A stretch of DNA of 37,500 nucleotides from Methanobacterium sp. BAmetb5. GTDB taxonomy: Archaea > Methanobacteriota > Methanobacteria > Methanobacteriales > Methanobacteriaceae. Below the pieces are notes generated by a model, which saw nothing but the letters and a program-made list of their open reading frames with translations, did no database searches and was not told the origin of the DNA. Made by a program: the position numbers and the translations under genes. The DNA lies in NCBI RefSeq assembly GCF_003491305.1, contig NZ_CP022706.1:2501-40000 (forward strand). The letters run 5' to 3'. Positions 15,426 through 26,027 of the stretch are shown here, one piece after another (the first letter of the stretch is position 1; each line of letters begins with the position of its first letter).

Positions 15426-17597
15426 ATGGATTTGGAAACTCTAAATGAATTTGACGCTTTAAATACGGAAATAGCTGTAGGTATAAGGCAAAATTATAAT
15501 AAAGAACTTGATATTTTAGATTTTTATCCTGAACTTAAATTAGAACCCCCATATACCGGAACTGGTTTTAAATTAATAAATCCAATTAAACCCTATCAAC
15601 TTTTTCCATTCTTTAAAACAGTATTAGTTGATGTGTTTCCATTACCTGATGAAAAATCGTTTAAAAATCATTATGGGTTGGATGTAGCAGAACTTATTGA
15701 TTTAGAACGAAAAAATAAAGTTGCTTTAAGGCTGCCTTTTAATTATAAGAACTATCATAACTTAAAAGATGATTATTTAGATCCACTTCTTTCCAGAAGA
15801 CCCCCAAGTGCAGTTTCGAGGGATTTAAATTATAGTTATTTAATTAATGACAAATTTTTAGAATATTTGGAAGAAGATAATTTTTTTGAAGGAAAACAGT
15901 TTGATTTTGGAAACAATTTAACAATGGAAATGGGTATGGTAGACCCTATTGCGATTGCTGCTTATGATATTATGAATGGTAGCGGTACTAATTTTTTGAG
16001 ATTGGATGAAAAAATAGCCATTGATGCTTTAAAGAGAAATTGTCAAAGATTAGCCCTATTGGGGTATACGGATGTAAACAAATTCTTAAAAAAATTTTTA
16101 GAATTAGGTAATGGTAGATTAGACTATGCATTTGCATATTCTGCTGCTTACACTTCTTTTTTAACAGATCCTACTTTCAATTCTTTAAACGGGATAAATT
16201 TAGTCAATAACAATATTAGGGAATTAATGAATGATTTATCTATTAGAATTGAAAATAAAACTATTTTCAAAGATATTGATGAAAATTTGATTCCCCAATA
16301 TGATCTGGGCACAATGTTGACTGATGAAATTGTTACTTCAACTCCTTTAAATCTAGAACAATCTGACAATTTTAATTATTCCGGTGCAATTGAAGCACTT
16401 GAGTATTTAGAAAATGCAGTTAATCAAAAAGATTTTGAAGATATCACTGACAGAGTGTATGAGTTGAAATCTGAAATTTATATAGCTAATGAAATTGTTG
16501 AGGATATGCAAAAAAATGCTGAAAACATTCCAAAAAATATCAGTAGAATAGGATATAGTATTGGCGTTTTAGGATTATTCGGTAATTATGTCGTCAATGA
16601 TCCATATGCGAAAATCTTGGATGTGGCTGCAATAGTAATGGGGGGATTAGGGGAATCTGGAAAATTGAAACCAGTTATTGAGGGGGCTTTGAAATTTAAT
16701 AAAGATAGTCACGTTTTATATTTGTATAATAATTATGAAAATTATGAGTTAAAAGAGTATCCCTATGATGAAAAAGTTTTACGAAGCCAAAAATCGTTCA
16801 TTAATCCTTTTATTGATTATTATAAATATTATGATGCTCTTTACAAAAAAATACCTATTTTAAGGGTTCTTATTGATGTTGACACTCGTTTAATATTGGG
16901 CGATGGGTTCAAATTAGAATACAAAGGGAAACTCCCCAATGACAAATTAATAGAAGAAATACAATCTCAAATCGAAAAAGACCTTCCTTTTGAACTTTTT
17001 AGAATAGTTCATAAACATTTGTTATTGTATGGGGTGGCATATCTAATAAATAGTAATAATACTTTCAAAGTCATTAACCCGAAGTTTGTGAAACCCATTT
17101 ATGAAGAAAAAGAACTAGTATACTATGAAATTGTAGATACAAATGGTAAAATCAAAGAAATTGAAAAAGAAAATGTTTATTCTATTGATCCTCCTGAAAT
17201 GTTGTCGATTGTTGAATCATACATCCTTTTATTTGACGAAATTTATCCCAAATTGACTAAAAATGATAATAGGCCTGCACTTTTACGTGATGTTTTTTCT
17301 GCAAAAATGGATATAGCTCGAAAGCGGTATAAAACTGATTTTGAAGGAACTAAAAAGATTCTTGACGAAATTTTACCGATAGCTATTAAATTAAAAGATG
17401 TTGTTAATAGTACAATCACTTTAATGGCACTTGGAGATCTACATGCGGAACATGAGCATTATGAAGAAGCTTTAGATTATTATTATCGTGCACAAAAATG
17501 TTTAGATGGTAAAGCGTTTAGTGATTATTTGCAAAAAATAGATCGTGATTTATTACAACAAATCAACACTGTTTTAAAATTACTTGGAATTTCTTAA
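15426..17597 (+). CDS. Unknown 723-residue protein with a phage-portal-like segment and TPR-like tail
   Basis: I cannot place the whole protein. Residues 1-330 are mixed, with many aromatic residues and no clear domain. Residues 365-425 form a hydrophobic, Gly-rich helical stretch (GVLGLFGNYVVNDPYAKILDVAAIVMG, cut here to its key part). Residues about 458-605 run in the order seen in phage portal cores: YYKYYDALYKKIPILRVLI, DTRLILGDGFKLEY, KHLLLYGVAYLI, INPKFVKPIYEEKELVYYEI, then ENVYSIDPPEM and a long helix. Residues about 625-695 look like a pair of TPR-like helices (ALGDLHAEHEHYEEALDYYYRA). There is no signal peptide. The gene is very A+T-rich, lacks a ribosome binding site and may be leaderless. 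The kinase gene follows after 49 bases, so they are probably one unit. The portal likeness is a by-eye impression. Confidence 0.55.
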   Translation: MDLETLNEFDALNTEIAVGIRQNYNKELDILDFYPELKLEPPYTGTGFKLINPIKPYQLFPFFKTVLVDVFPLPDEKSFKNHYGLDVAELIDLERKNKVALRLPFNYKNYHNLKDDYLDPLLSRRPPSAVSRDLNYSYLINDKFLEYLEEDNFFEGKQFDFGNNLTMEMGMVDPIAIAAYDIMNGSGTNFLRLDEKIAIDALKRNCQRLALLGYTDVNKFLKKFLELGNGRLDYAFAYSAAYTSFLTDPTFNSLNGINLVNNNIRELMNDLSIRIENKTIFKDIDENLIPQYDLGTMLTDEIVTSTPLNLEQSDNFNYSGAIEALEYLENAVNQKDFEDITDRVYELKSEIYIANEIVEDMQKNAENIPKNISRIGYSIGVLGLFGNYVVNDPYAKILDVAAIVMGGLGESGKLKPVIEGALKFNKDSHVLYLYNNYENYELKEYPYDEKVLRSQKSFINPFIDYYKYYDALYKKIPILRVLIDVDTRLILGDGFKLEYKGKLPNDKLIEEIQSQIEKDLPFELFRIVHKHLLLYGVAYLINSNNTFKVINPKFVKPIYEEKELVYYEIVDTNGKIKEIEKENVYSIDPPEMLSIVESYILLFDEIYPKLTKNDNRPALLRDVFSAKMDIARKRYKTDFEGTKKILDEILPIAIKLKDVVNSTITLMALGDLHAEHEHYEEALDYYYRAQKCLDGKAFSDYLQKIDRDLLQQINTVLKLLGIS

Positions 17598-17646
17598 AAC
17601 TAGACTGATATCATTTTAATTTGCCAAAACTAATGGATTTGATTAT

Positions 17647-18678
17647 ATGGTGAAAAATAAATTCAAAGAGTGGAAAATTGGTAATTCTATTAATCAAGGG
17701 GGTCAAGGACAAATTTTCCTTGCCACTAACAAGAATTACGAAGGAAAACAGTTTATATTGAAGAAGTTGATTAATATAGGGCGAATTGCTAGATTTAAGG
17801 ATGAGATTAAAGCGGGTCTTGAATTAGACCACCCAAATATTATTAAAGTTGTTGATTATGATTATGAAAATAATTCTCCATTTATTGTCACAGAATATTA
17901 TCCCATTGGAACTTTAGAAGATTTTAGATTAGATAAATTAACATTTGAGGAAAAATTAGTTATTTTTAGAAAAATTGTTGAAGCTGTTGCATTTGCCCAT
18001 GAAAATAATGTTATCCATAGAGATCTTAAACCAGAAAATATTTTTTTGAATAATAAACTTGAACCAGTTATTGGAGATTTTGGGCTATGTTTTTTTAGTG
18101 ATGATGGAAATCGAGTAACTATAACTAGTGAAGCTGTGGGTTCTAGATATTACATGGCACCTGAACTTGCTGATGGGAGAATTGATGAAGTTCCTTATTC
18201 TGCAGACATTTATTCTCTTGGTAAAATATTTTATTGGATTTTAACTGGTGTGATTTTTGATAGGGAAAAACATAGAGCCCCTAATTATGATATTACTAAA
18301 ATTAATCCTCAAAGAGAATTTTTTTTGATAAATGATTTTCTTGATAACATGATCGTTGAAGATCATAATAAACGTTTTACCGATGCTAAACATGCTTTGA
18401 AGGAATTCAATTCATTGAATCAACGTATAAGGATGGGTGCAAATTTGGTTGATCCTGATGTTCCTCAAACTTGTATTTATTGTGGAAGTGGACAGTATAA
18501 GAAAGTTAAATATGTCAAGGATGGAATTATTCCGATGACTGCAGCAGAATATTATTTTAACTTTCGTAAATTGGAAGAAGATAACTGGACTTTTTTATGG
18601 TGTGATAAGTGTAATAATATTCAATTTTTTCATCCACTCTTCAAAGGTGAGACTGATAAATGGAAAAAAAAGAAATAA
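17647..18678 (+). CDS. Hanks-type Ser/Thr protein kinase with C-terminal zinc ribbon
   Basis: The 343-residue protein has a complete eukaryotic-type kinase domain (about 8-255). The glycine loop is NQGGQGQIF (16-24), the ATP lysine Lys39, the catalytic loop HRDLKPEN (124-131), the metal-binding DFG 144-146 and APEL 171-174. The activation segment contains Ser/Thr residues and the C-lobe YSADIYSLGKIFYWILTG is typical. After residue 270 a zinc ribbon is formed by Cys276, Cys279, Cys319 and Cys322. There is no membrane segment or PASTA domain, so it is cytosolic, with the ribbon as a likely target-binding part. Substrates are unknown; the 723-residue neighbour is the obvious candidate. The very A+T-rich coding sequence and position inside the repeat-bounded insert point to transfer. 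The ATG has no clear ribosome binding site. Confidence 0.92.
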   Translation: MVKNKFKEWKIGNSINQGGQGQIFLATNKNYEGKQFILKKLINIGRIARFKDEIKAGLELDHPNIIKVVDYDYENNSPFIVTEYYPIGTLEDFRLDKLTFEEKLVIFRKIVEAVAFAHENNVIHRDLKPENIFLNNKLEPVIGDFGLCFFSDDGNRVTITSEAVGSRYYMAPELADGRIDEVPYSADIYSLGKIFYWILTGVIFDREKHRAPNYDITKINPQREFFLINDFLDNMIVEDHNKRFTDAKHALKEFNSLNQRIRMGANLVDPDVPQTCIYCGSGQYKKVKYVKDGIIPMTAAEYYFNFRKLEEDNWTFLWCDKCNNIQFFHPLFKGETDKWKKKK

Positions 18679-18688
18679 TTTTTACGTA

Positions 18689-18836
18689 TTTAACGAAGGG
18701 GGTTTATTTAGGGTAAATAGTTCATAAAACTTTTATTACATATAGCCCAACCAGTAAAAAAATACTTATTTCTCTTTATTAATGTAATGATAATCCAAAA
18801 TTTTTACTTCGTTAAACTCCTATATTGCGAAGTAAA
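18689..18836. repeat. Internal inverted-repeat cluster related to the 28-bp terminal repeat
   Basis: TTTAACGAAG (18689-18698) is the reverse complement of CTTCGTTAAA (18807-18816). TTTACTTCG (18803-18811) is the reverse complement of CGAAGTAAA (18828-18836). Read on the minus strand from 18836, the sequence TTTACTTCGCAATATAGGA resembles the outer repeat TTTACTTCGTTATAGGA. This gap of 196 bases after the kinase gene therefore holds at least three copies of the TTCGTTA-type core. Confidence 0.6.
18739..18751 (+). repeat. Left half of a 13-bp inverted pair flanking the DUF3795 and membrane genes
   Basis: CATATAGCCCAAC here is matched exactly by GTTGGGCTATATG at 19982-19994. The pair encloses the two minus-strand genes of the insert. 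A perfect 13-bp match with a G+C core in A+T-rich DNA is unlikely but not impossible by chance. Confidence 0.45.
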
Positions 18837-18874
18837 TAATGGATGCATCTAAAAATATTCAATTAAGCCTATTT

Positions 18875-19300
18875 TTACCAATGTCTCTTCCCTTCAAGAA
18901 AACCATCAATTCCTTGTCTTTTTATCTTGCGAAGATTTTTTATATTGGATTCCTTGTGAATGGGCTTTAGGAAGTCGAACTTCTCACAAGTTTGAAATTC
19001 ATCACATTCCCAGCATCCTTGGTATTCTCTCTTCTGGGCGCATTTGGCTATTTTACAAAATTTAGATCTGAAACCATCCTTGCATCCTTTACATCTTAAC
19101 TTTACCATAGCCCCCAAACATTCATAGCATTCCTGGTAATTATCAAATTCTTTGAAAGGCATCGCTTTGGCGACTTCTGTAAATTTATTCTTCCTTAACT
19201 CTTTTCGTAAGTCCCGAGCCATATCAGCAATGGAGCCTGTGTAATTATAACAATCACCACAATAAAGCCCACAATAAGCTACTAAATTTTCATCTTTCAT
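18875..19300 (-). CDS. DUF3795 cysteine-rich (zinc-binding) protein
   Basis: This 141-residue protein opens with the DUF3795 signature LVAYCGLYCGDCYNYTG (Cys10, Cys14, Cys17). Further cysteine groups follow, CYECLGAMVKLRCKGCKDG, FCKIAKCAQ and GCWECDEFQTC, which form probable zinc or iron-sulfur sites. The family is widespread in methanogens and anaerobic bacteria, without an assigned activity. The frame is open to 19348, but the ATG at 19300 has a strong GGGGGGT eight bases upstream and starts at the family's usual N-terminus. It lies 44 bases after the small membrane protein gene and is probably cotranscribed with it. Base composition is closer to the chromosome average than in the two plus-strand genes of the insert. 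Confidence 0.85.
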   Translation of the reverse strand: MKDENLVAYCGLYCGDCYNYTGSIADMARDLRKELRKNKFTEVAKAMPFKEFDNYQECYECLGAMVKLRCKGCKDGFRSKFCKIAKCAQKREYQGCWECDEFQTCEKFDFLKPIHKESNIKNLRKIKRQGIDGFLEGKRHW

Positions 19301-19344
19301 AGTCTTACCCCCCACAATAAGTGAGAATATCCTGTTTTTGGGCA

Positions 19345-19662
19345 TCAACCTACAACTGACTTGGTTACAAAACCAATAATTAAACCTCCAACAGCACCAA
19401 CAACCATTATGGGCGTATAAGCCCGGGTTATAATAGCAGATGGAAGACTTAACCCGATTCCTATAATTAACCCACTAATCAGAGGATCTAAACCAAAAGT
19501 AGCACTGGGAACTATTAAACCGATCATAAAGCGATCCACAAAAGCACTGGAAATGGCTTCATACTTCTTGCGCCGAGACTCCACTTCCATAGGAATCATT
19601 ATCAAACTGGAAAAAAGACCAAAAACCAATCCACAAATCAAACCAAGACTAACGACATCCAT
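19345..19662 (-). CDS. Small membrane protein of unknown function
   Basis: A 105-residue protein with three to four hydrophobic helices (VSLGLICGLVFGLFSSLIMI, then GLIVPSATFGL, ISGLIIGIGLSL and IMVVGAVGGLIIGFV), rich in Gly. A charged loop MEVESRRKKYEAISSAF follows the first helix. Nothing suggests a transporter or enzyme family, so it is left unnamed. The frame is open to an ATG at 19683, but GGTG at 19669-19672 (minus strand) sits six bases before the ATG at 19662. A TATA-like element near 19693-19701 would start transcription close to 19670. It is the first gene of the minus-strand pair with the DUF3795 gene, 44 bases upstream of that gene's start. Confidence 0.65.
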   Translation of the reverse strand: MDVVSLGLICGLVFGLFSSLIMIPMEVESRRKKYEAISSAFVDRFMIGLIVPSATFGLDPLISGLIIGIGLSLPSAIITRAYTPIMVVGAVGGLIIGFVTKSVVG

Positions 19663-19783
19663 TGTTAACACCAATAATATCATATCAACAAACGTATATT
19701 TATCATTTTATTAAGCTTCATTTTCAGTTCTGCCAATACAAATTTCATTTCAGCTTAAAAAAAATTTAACGACTATACAGTAA

Positions 19784-19811
19784 AAGTACTATCCTATAAC
19801 GAAATAAACAA
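19784..19811 (-). repeat. Right copy of the 28-bp inverted repeat
   Basis: On the plus strand this reads AAGTACTATCC followed by TATAACGAAATAAACAA. Its reverse complement matches 15197-15224 at 26 of 28 positions. Just inside it TTTAACGACTATACAGTA (19766-19783) looks like a degenerate second copy of the core. Confidence 0.8.
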
Positions 19812-19981
19812 GAAAACTTTTTAAAATTAGAATAATTTGACTTAACGAATTCTAAATTTTTTTTTAATCAGAATACAGATGAGTGGAAAAAATTAGTAAT
19901 CTCATCGATAGCTTAACAAAGTAAATTTATTTCATTTGAACTTCATTTTTATAATTTGAAGAAATAGTTGTGTTTTCAACA

Positions 19982-19994
19982 GTTGGGCTATATG
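19982..19994 (-). repeat. Right half of the 13-bp inverted pair
   Basis: GTTGGGCTATATG is the exact reverse complement of 18739-18751. It lies outside the 28-bp right repeat by about 170 bases. Confidence 0.45.
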
Positions 19995-20094
19995 GTGTGG
20001 ATCATTTTAGAGTAATTCTCAGTAAAACCAAAAACGGTGCTCTTGATCTTTAAAAAAATATGAAAATTAACTAGAAAAATAAAACATCTCCTTA

Positions 20095-20927
<833 letters not shown>

Positions 20928-21092
20928 TATATCAGTCTCCAGCTAATCTTTTTATCAGTTTCAGGTTAAAATTATTTATAGGGTGTTTTTCTTTTTATTA
21001 TGCCAGTTTCATCACGTTCGGGTTGTTAGATTTATTCTTATCCGGAGTTAATAGTTTTATCTCCCCTATCAGTTCATCTTCCCTATCTGGGG

Positions 21093-22574
21093 TTAGTAGT
21101 TTCCTTTCATATCTGGAATATTAGCTTCTTCTCCCCCATCCAGGTTAACAAGTTCATCTCCACCTAAAGGTATCTCTTCCATGAAGAAGGAGATAAACAG
21201 TCCCGCCAAGGCCAGTACAATGGCCACCAGGAAAATATTCTGGATGGAAAGTACCAGAGCCTGGGAATTAGTAGTAAGGGCGGTGGCCCGGGCCAGGGTG
21301 AAATTCATTATGTATCCAAAGAGGGGAACGAATACAATGGTACCAATGTTTCTGAAAAACCGCATAGAAGCGGTTACAATGCCTATTTCTCGCAGGGGGA
21401 ATGCATTCTGCACCGCCACATTGAAAAGGTTATAGGCCATCCCGGAACCAATACCCAGAACTGTGGAATAGAGTATCAACAGATAATAGGGTGTATCTGC
21501 GTTCATGGTAGCCAGGAGCACCACCCCTATTCCAGTTATGATAAACTCGGCAATGACCAGTTTCTTGTACTTCCCAGTCCAGGCTATGATCTGCCCGGTG
21601 ATTATGGAGGCCAGGGTAAGGCTGAATAGCATAGGGATCATGATAAGCCCAGAATGGGTGGCACTCATACCTAAAACCTCCTGTGCAAATAAGGGGACAT
21701 AAATAACCCCACTAAACATCAATGCCGCTGCCAGAAAACTTTCTACAGAGGACACGTTGAATATTGAATTCTTAAATAGATGCAGGGGCAAAATTGGTTC
21801 TACCGCCTTTTTCTCCGCCCAGAAAAACCCGGCGAAACTGATTCCGGAAAGCAGGATGAGTCCCGCTACCAGAGTCCATGAATAAACTCCTTCCCCGGCC
21901 AGGGTTAAGGCCAGGATCAGTGCACTTAAAGCCAGGGTAAAGGTAACGATCCCCCCATAATCAATGACCTTTTTAACATCGGGTAATTTGAAGTTGGGCA
22001 GAGAATAAAGGATTATGGTCACGGCCATGATTCCAATGGGAACGTTCACAAAGAACACCCATCTCCAGCCCCAGGTATCGGTGATCACCCCTCCCAGGAT
22101 TGGTCCCAGAACATCGGCCACCCCGAACACTGACCCCAGTATTCCCATATATTTGGCCCTTTCCCGGGGGCTGAAAATTTCTCCAATAACCGTAAAGGGT
22201 AGGGATAATAAAATTCCGCCTCCAATCCCCTGCAGACCTCGGAATATTATCAGTTGCAACATGCTGGTGGAGAAACCACACAGGACGGAGGTTACAATGA
22301 AGATGATGATTCCCAAGATCAGCACATGTTTTCTACCGTAGATATCAGATAATTTACCAAAGAGGATGAGGGAAATGGTGGAACTTAACATGTAGGCGGT
22401 AAATGGCCAGGCATAATATTCCATCCCCTGCAGGCTGTTAATAATCTGGGGCATGGTGGTCCCCATGATGGAGTAATCAAAGGCAGCAACAAGAAGCCCC
22501 ACCATCAATCCACCCATAACCATGATTAATTTCTTTTTGCCAAGTGGGGGATGGTTTTCATAGTTTGCAGTCAT
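21093..22574 (-). CDS. 14-TM drug:proton antiporter, MFS DHA2 (EmrB/QacA) family
   Basis: A 493-residue inner-membrane exporter with the DHA2 layout of 14 hydrophobic helices. The loop 2-3 motif A is GKLSDIYGRKHV, the acidic helix 1 residue is in AAFDYSIMGTTMPQI, and motif C-like GVADVLGPILGGVI is in helix 5, followed by WGWRWVFFVNVPIG. It would export hydrophobic or cationic compounds using the proton gradient. The open frame begins at TTG 22610, but a TATA-like element at about 22635-22645 would start transcription near 22612. GGGA precedes the ATG at 22574, so the latter start is preferred. It heads downstream of the DUF169 and TetR genes on the same strand, and the TetR product is the likely regulator. 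The C-terminal tail (GGDELVNLDGGEE) shows degenerate repeats continuing past the stop. Confidence 0.9.
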   Translation of the reverse strand: MTANYENHPPLGKKKLIMVMGGLMVGLLVAAFDYSIMGTTMPQIINSLQGMEYYAWPFTAYMLSSTISLILFGKLSDIYGRKHVLILGIIIFIVTSVLCGFSTSMLQLIIFRGLQGIGGGILLSLPFTVIGEIFSPRERAKYMGILGSVFGVADVLGPILGGVITDTWGWRWVFFVNVPIGIMAVTIILYSLPNFKLPDVKKVIDYGGIVTFTLALSALILALTLAGEGVYSWTLVAGLILLSGISFAGFFWAEKKAVEPILPLHLFKNSIFNVSSVESFLAAALMFSGVIYVPLFAQEVLGMSATHSGLIMIPMLFSLTLASIITGQIIAWTGKYKKLVIAEFIITGIGVVLLATMNADTPYYLLILYSTVLGIGSGMAYNLFNVAVQNAFPLREIGIVTASMRFFRNIGTIVFVPLFGYIMNFTLARATALTTNSQALVLSIQNIFLVAIVLALAGLFISFFMEEIPLGGDELVNLDGGEEANIPDMKGNY

Positions 22575-22671
22575 TGTTTTGTGTCCCTTTTTATAGTTGT
22601 CATTCTCCAAGAGTTTCCAGTTACCTGGTTTCTATTTAAAAAGGATAAAAAGTAACAAATTTGGGATTGGA

Positions 22672-23358
<687 letters not shown>

Positions 23359-23436
23359 TTTTAACACCTTTCCTTTAGTTATACCATTTTTAACAATTTT
23401 AAGCCGGAGTCATGAATTTCGGCCGGAAGATTATAT

Positions 23437-24082
<646 letters not shown>

Positions 24083-24123
24083 CTATCATTCCTACCACTA
24101 ATCATGACCATAGTTTTTATTCA

Positions 24124-24155
24124 TGACTCACGGTCACTACTATAACTGTAAGTCA
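24124..24155. promoter_or_regulatory. Double TetR-type operator upstream of the regulator gene
   Basis: TGACTCACGGTCA (24124-24136) is a TGAC-N5-GTCA inverted repeat. TAACTGTAAGTCA (24143-24155) is a second, weaker copy in the opposite orientation, 19 bases apart centre to centre. Together they make a larger inverted structure with half-sites TGACTYACRGTYA. The pair lies between the TATA-like element at 24160-24167 and the start codon, where a bound repressor would block transcription. Confidence 0.65.
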
Positions 24156-24351
24156 TGTAGTATTTAAAGATTGTGGTTACTATCATTTTTTTCGCAAATT
24201 TCCCCTGCCGGCCGGAAAAAGAATAGGCAACAAATTTCTATACTGGAAAATTTTTTATAACAGGAAAATCTAACACTAACTCTATCACTGGTGATGGGGT
24301 TCACCACTAACTGCCCAGAAGGGCTGATGACTCCTGGAAACTATAAAAACA

Positions 24352-24513
24352 ATGGAAGATGCGAAAATGTTAGGTGAAAAAACCCTGTTAGACAGTACTA
24401 TTTTAGAATACAACTCAATTTCGAATTACCCTTCTTGCTTGAAGGTTAATGATGCATTTAAACACGAAACAGTAGAATATCTGCTGGGAAACACTCCGGG
24501 TCAGACTATTTAA
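24352..24513 (+). CDS. Possible small gene, 53 residues, unknown
   Basis: An ATG-to-TAA frame begins MEDAKMLGEKTLLDSTILEY and ends NTPGQTI, 18 bases before the antiporter start. The product is soluble and acidic, with two possible helices. Codon choice looks normal for the neighbouring genes, but there is only a weak GGA 15 bases before the ATG. I recognise no family. It could be a real leader-encoded small protein cotranscribed with the antiporter or a chance frame. Confidence 0.35.
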   Translation: MEDAKMLGEKTLLDSTILEYNSISNYPSCLKVNDAFKHETVEYLLGNTPGQTI

Positions 24514-24531
24514 ATCTAGGAGTGGTTTTAA

Positions 24532-25761
<1,230 letters not shown>

Positions 25762-25848
25762 ACAGTATCTACTTAATGAATATTTAGAATTTAAAAATAG
25801 GTAAGCAGAATTTTAAAATAGGTAGGTAAAGTTCAAAATAGAGAAAAT

Positions 25849-25880
25849 AAAAAAAGTTAGGGGGTGTAAAATTATCCCCT
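25849..25880 (-). terminator. Hairpin plus T-tract after the small membrane protein gene
   Basis: AGGGG (25859-25864 region) and CCCCT (25876-25880) can form a short stem with the stop codon of the minus-strand small gene in the loop. A run of seven T follows in the minus-strand direction (complement of 25849-25855). Confidence 0.5.
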
Positions 25881-26027
25881 TTTCTGGTAGGTGTAAAAAC
25901 CGTAGACTATAATTATTATAATTGCTACCCAGTAGGTGTACACCAGGAATGTGGGCAATGCAAAGTAGAGTATTGCCAGTATAACACCCAACACCATCAT
26001 CAAAATACCGTTTAGTTGATTGCTCAT
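25872..26027 (-). CDS. 51-residue membrane protein
   Basis: A short frame starting MSNQLNGILMMVLGVILAIL and ending FYTYQKRG. Two hydrophobic helices cover nearly the whole chain (GILMMVLGVILAILYFALP and TYWVAIIIIIVYGF), with a basic C-terminus. GGGAG nine bases before the ATG at 26027 and a hairpin terminator at its end support a real gene. It lies 128 bases downstream of the second DHA2 pump gene on the same strand. Function is unknown; small two-helix proteins of this sort are common in Methanobacteriales. Confidence 0.7.
   Translation of the reverse strand: MSNQLNGILMMVLGVILAILYFALPTFLVYTYWVAIIIIIVYGFYTYQKRG

Larger units (their letters stand above)
15197..19811. mobile_element. Candidate A+T-rich genomic insert bounded by inverted repeats
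   Basis: A four-gene segment lies between the DUF815 gene and dapB. It is bounded by a 28-bp inverted repeat (15197-15224 and 19784-19811, 26 of 28 matching). The two plus-strand genes inside are much richer in A+T than the genes on either side: 11 of 60 bases are G or C at 16201-16260, against 29 of 60 at 35401-35460. They use codons such as AAT, TTA and GAT heavily. No transposase, integrase or obvious target duplication is visible, so the means of movement is unknown. A related third repeat at 18803-18836 would allow a smaller element of just the first two genes. Confidence 0.4.
19663..20094. other. A+T-rich intergenic region at the right edge of the insert
   Basis: This gap of about 430 bases lies upstream of the membrane protein gene and downstream of dapB. 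It holds the probable promoter at 19693-19701, the right 28-bp repeat at 19784-19811, a TTAACGAATTC at 19842-19852 that echoes the repeat core, a T run of ten bases at 19857-19866, and the right half of the 13-bp pair at 19982-19994. The rest, about 19870-20094, has no reading frame I can support and includes the T-rich downstream end of dapB. Confidence 0.5.
24112..24531. other. Divergent intergenic region with one possible small gene
   Basis: The 420 bases between the TetR gene (minus) and the antiporter gene (plus) hold the operator and TATA of the regulator at 24124-24167. Two short hairpins follow: TGGTGA/TCACCA near 24286-24303, and GCCC-AGAA-GGGC near 24313-24324. A possible 53-residue gene lies at 24352-24513. 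GGAGTGG at 24519-24525 serves the antiporter ATG at 24532. Confidence 0.5.
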
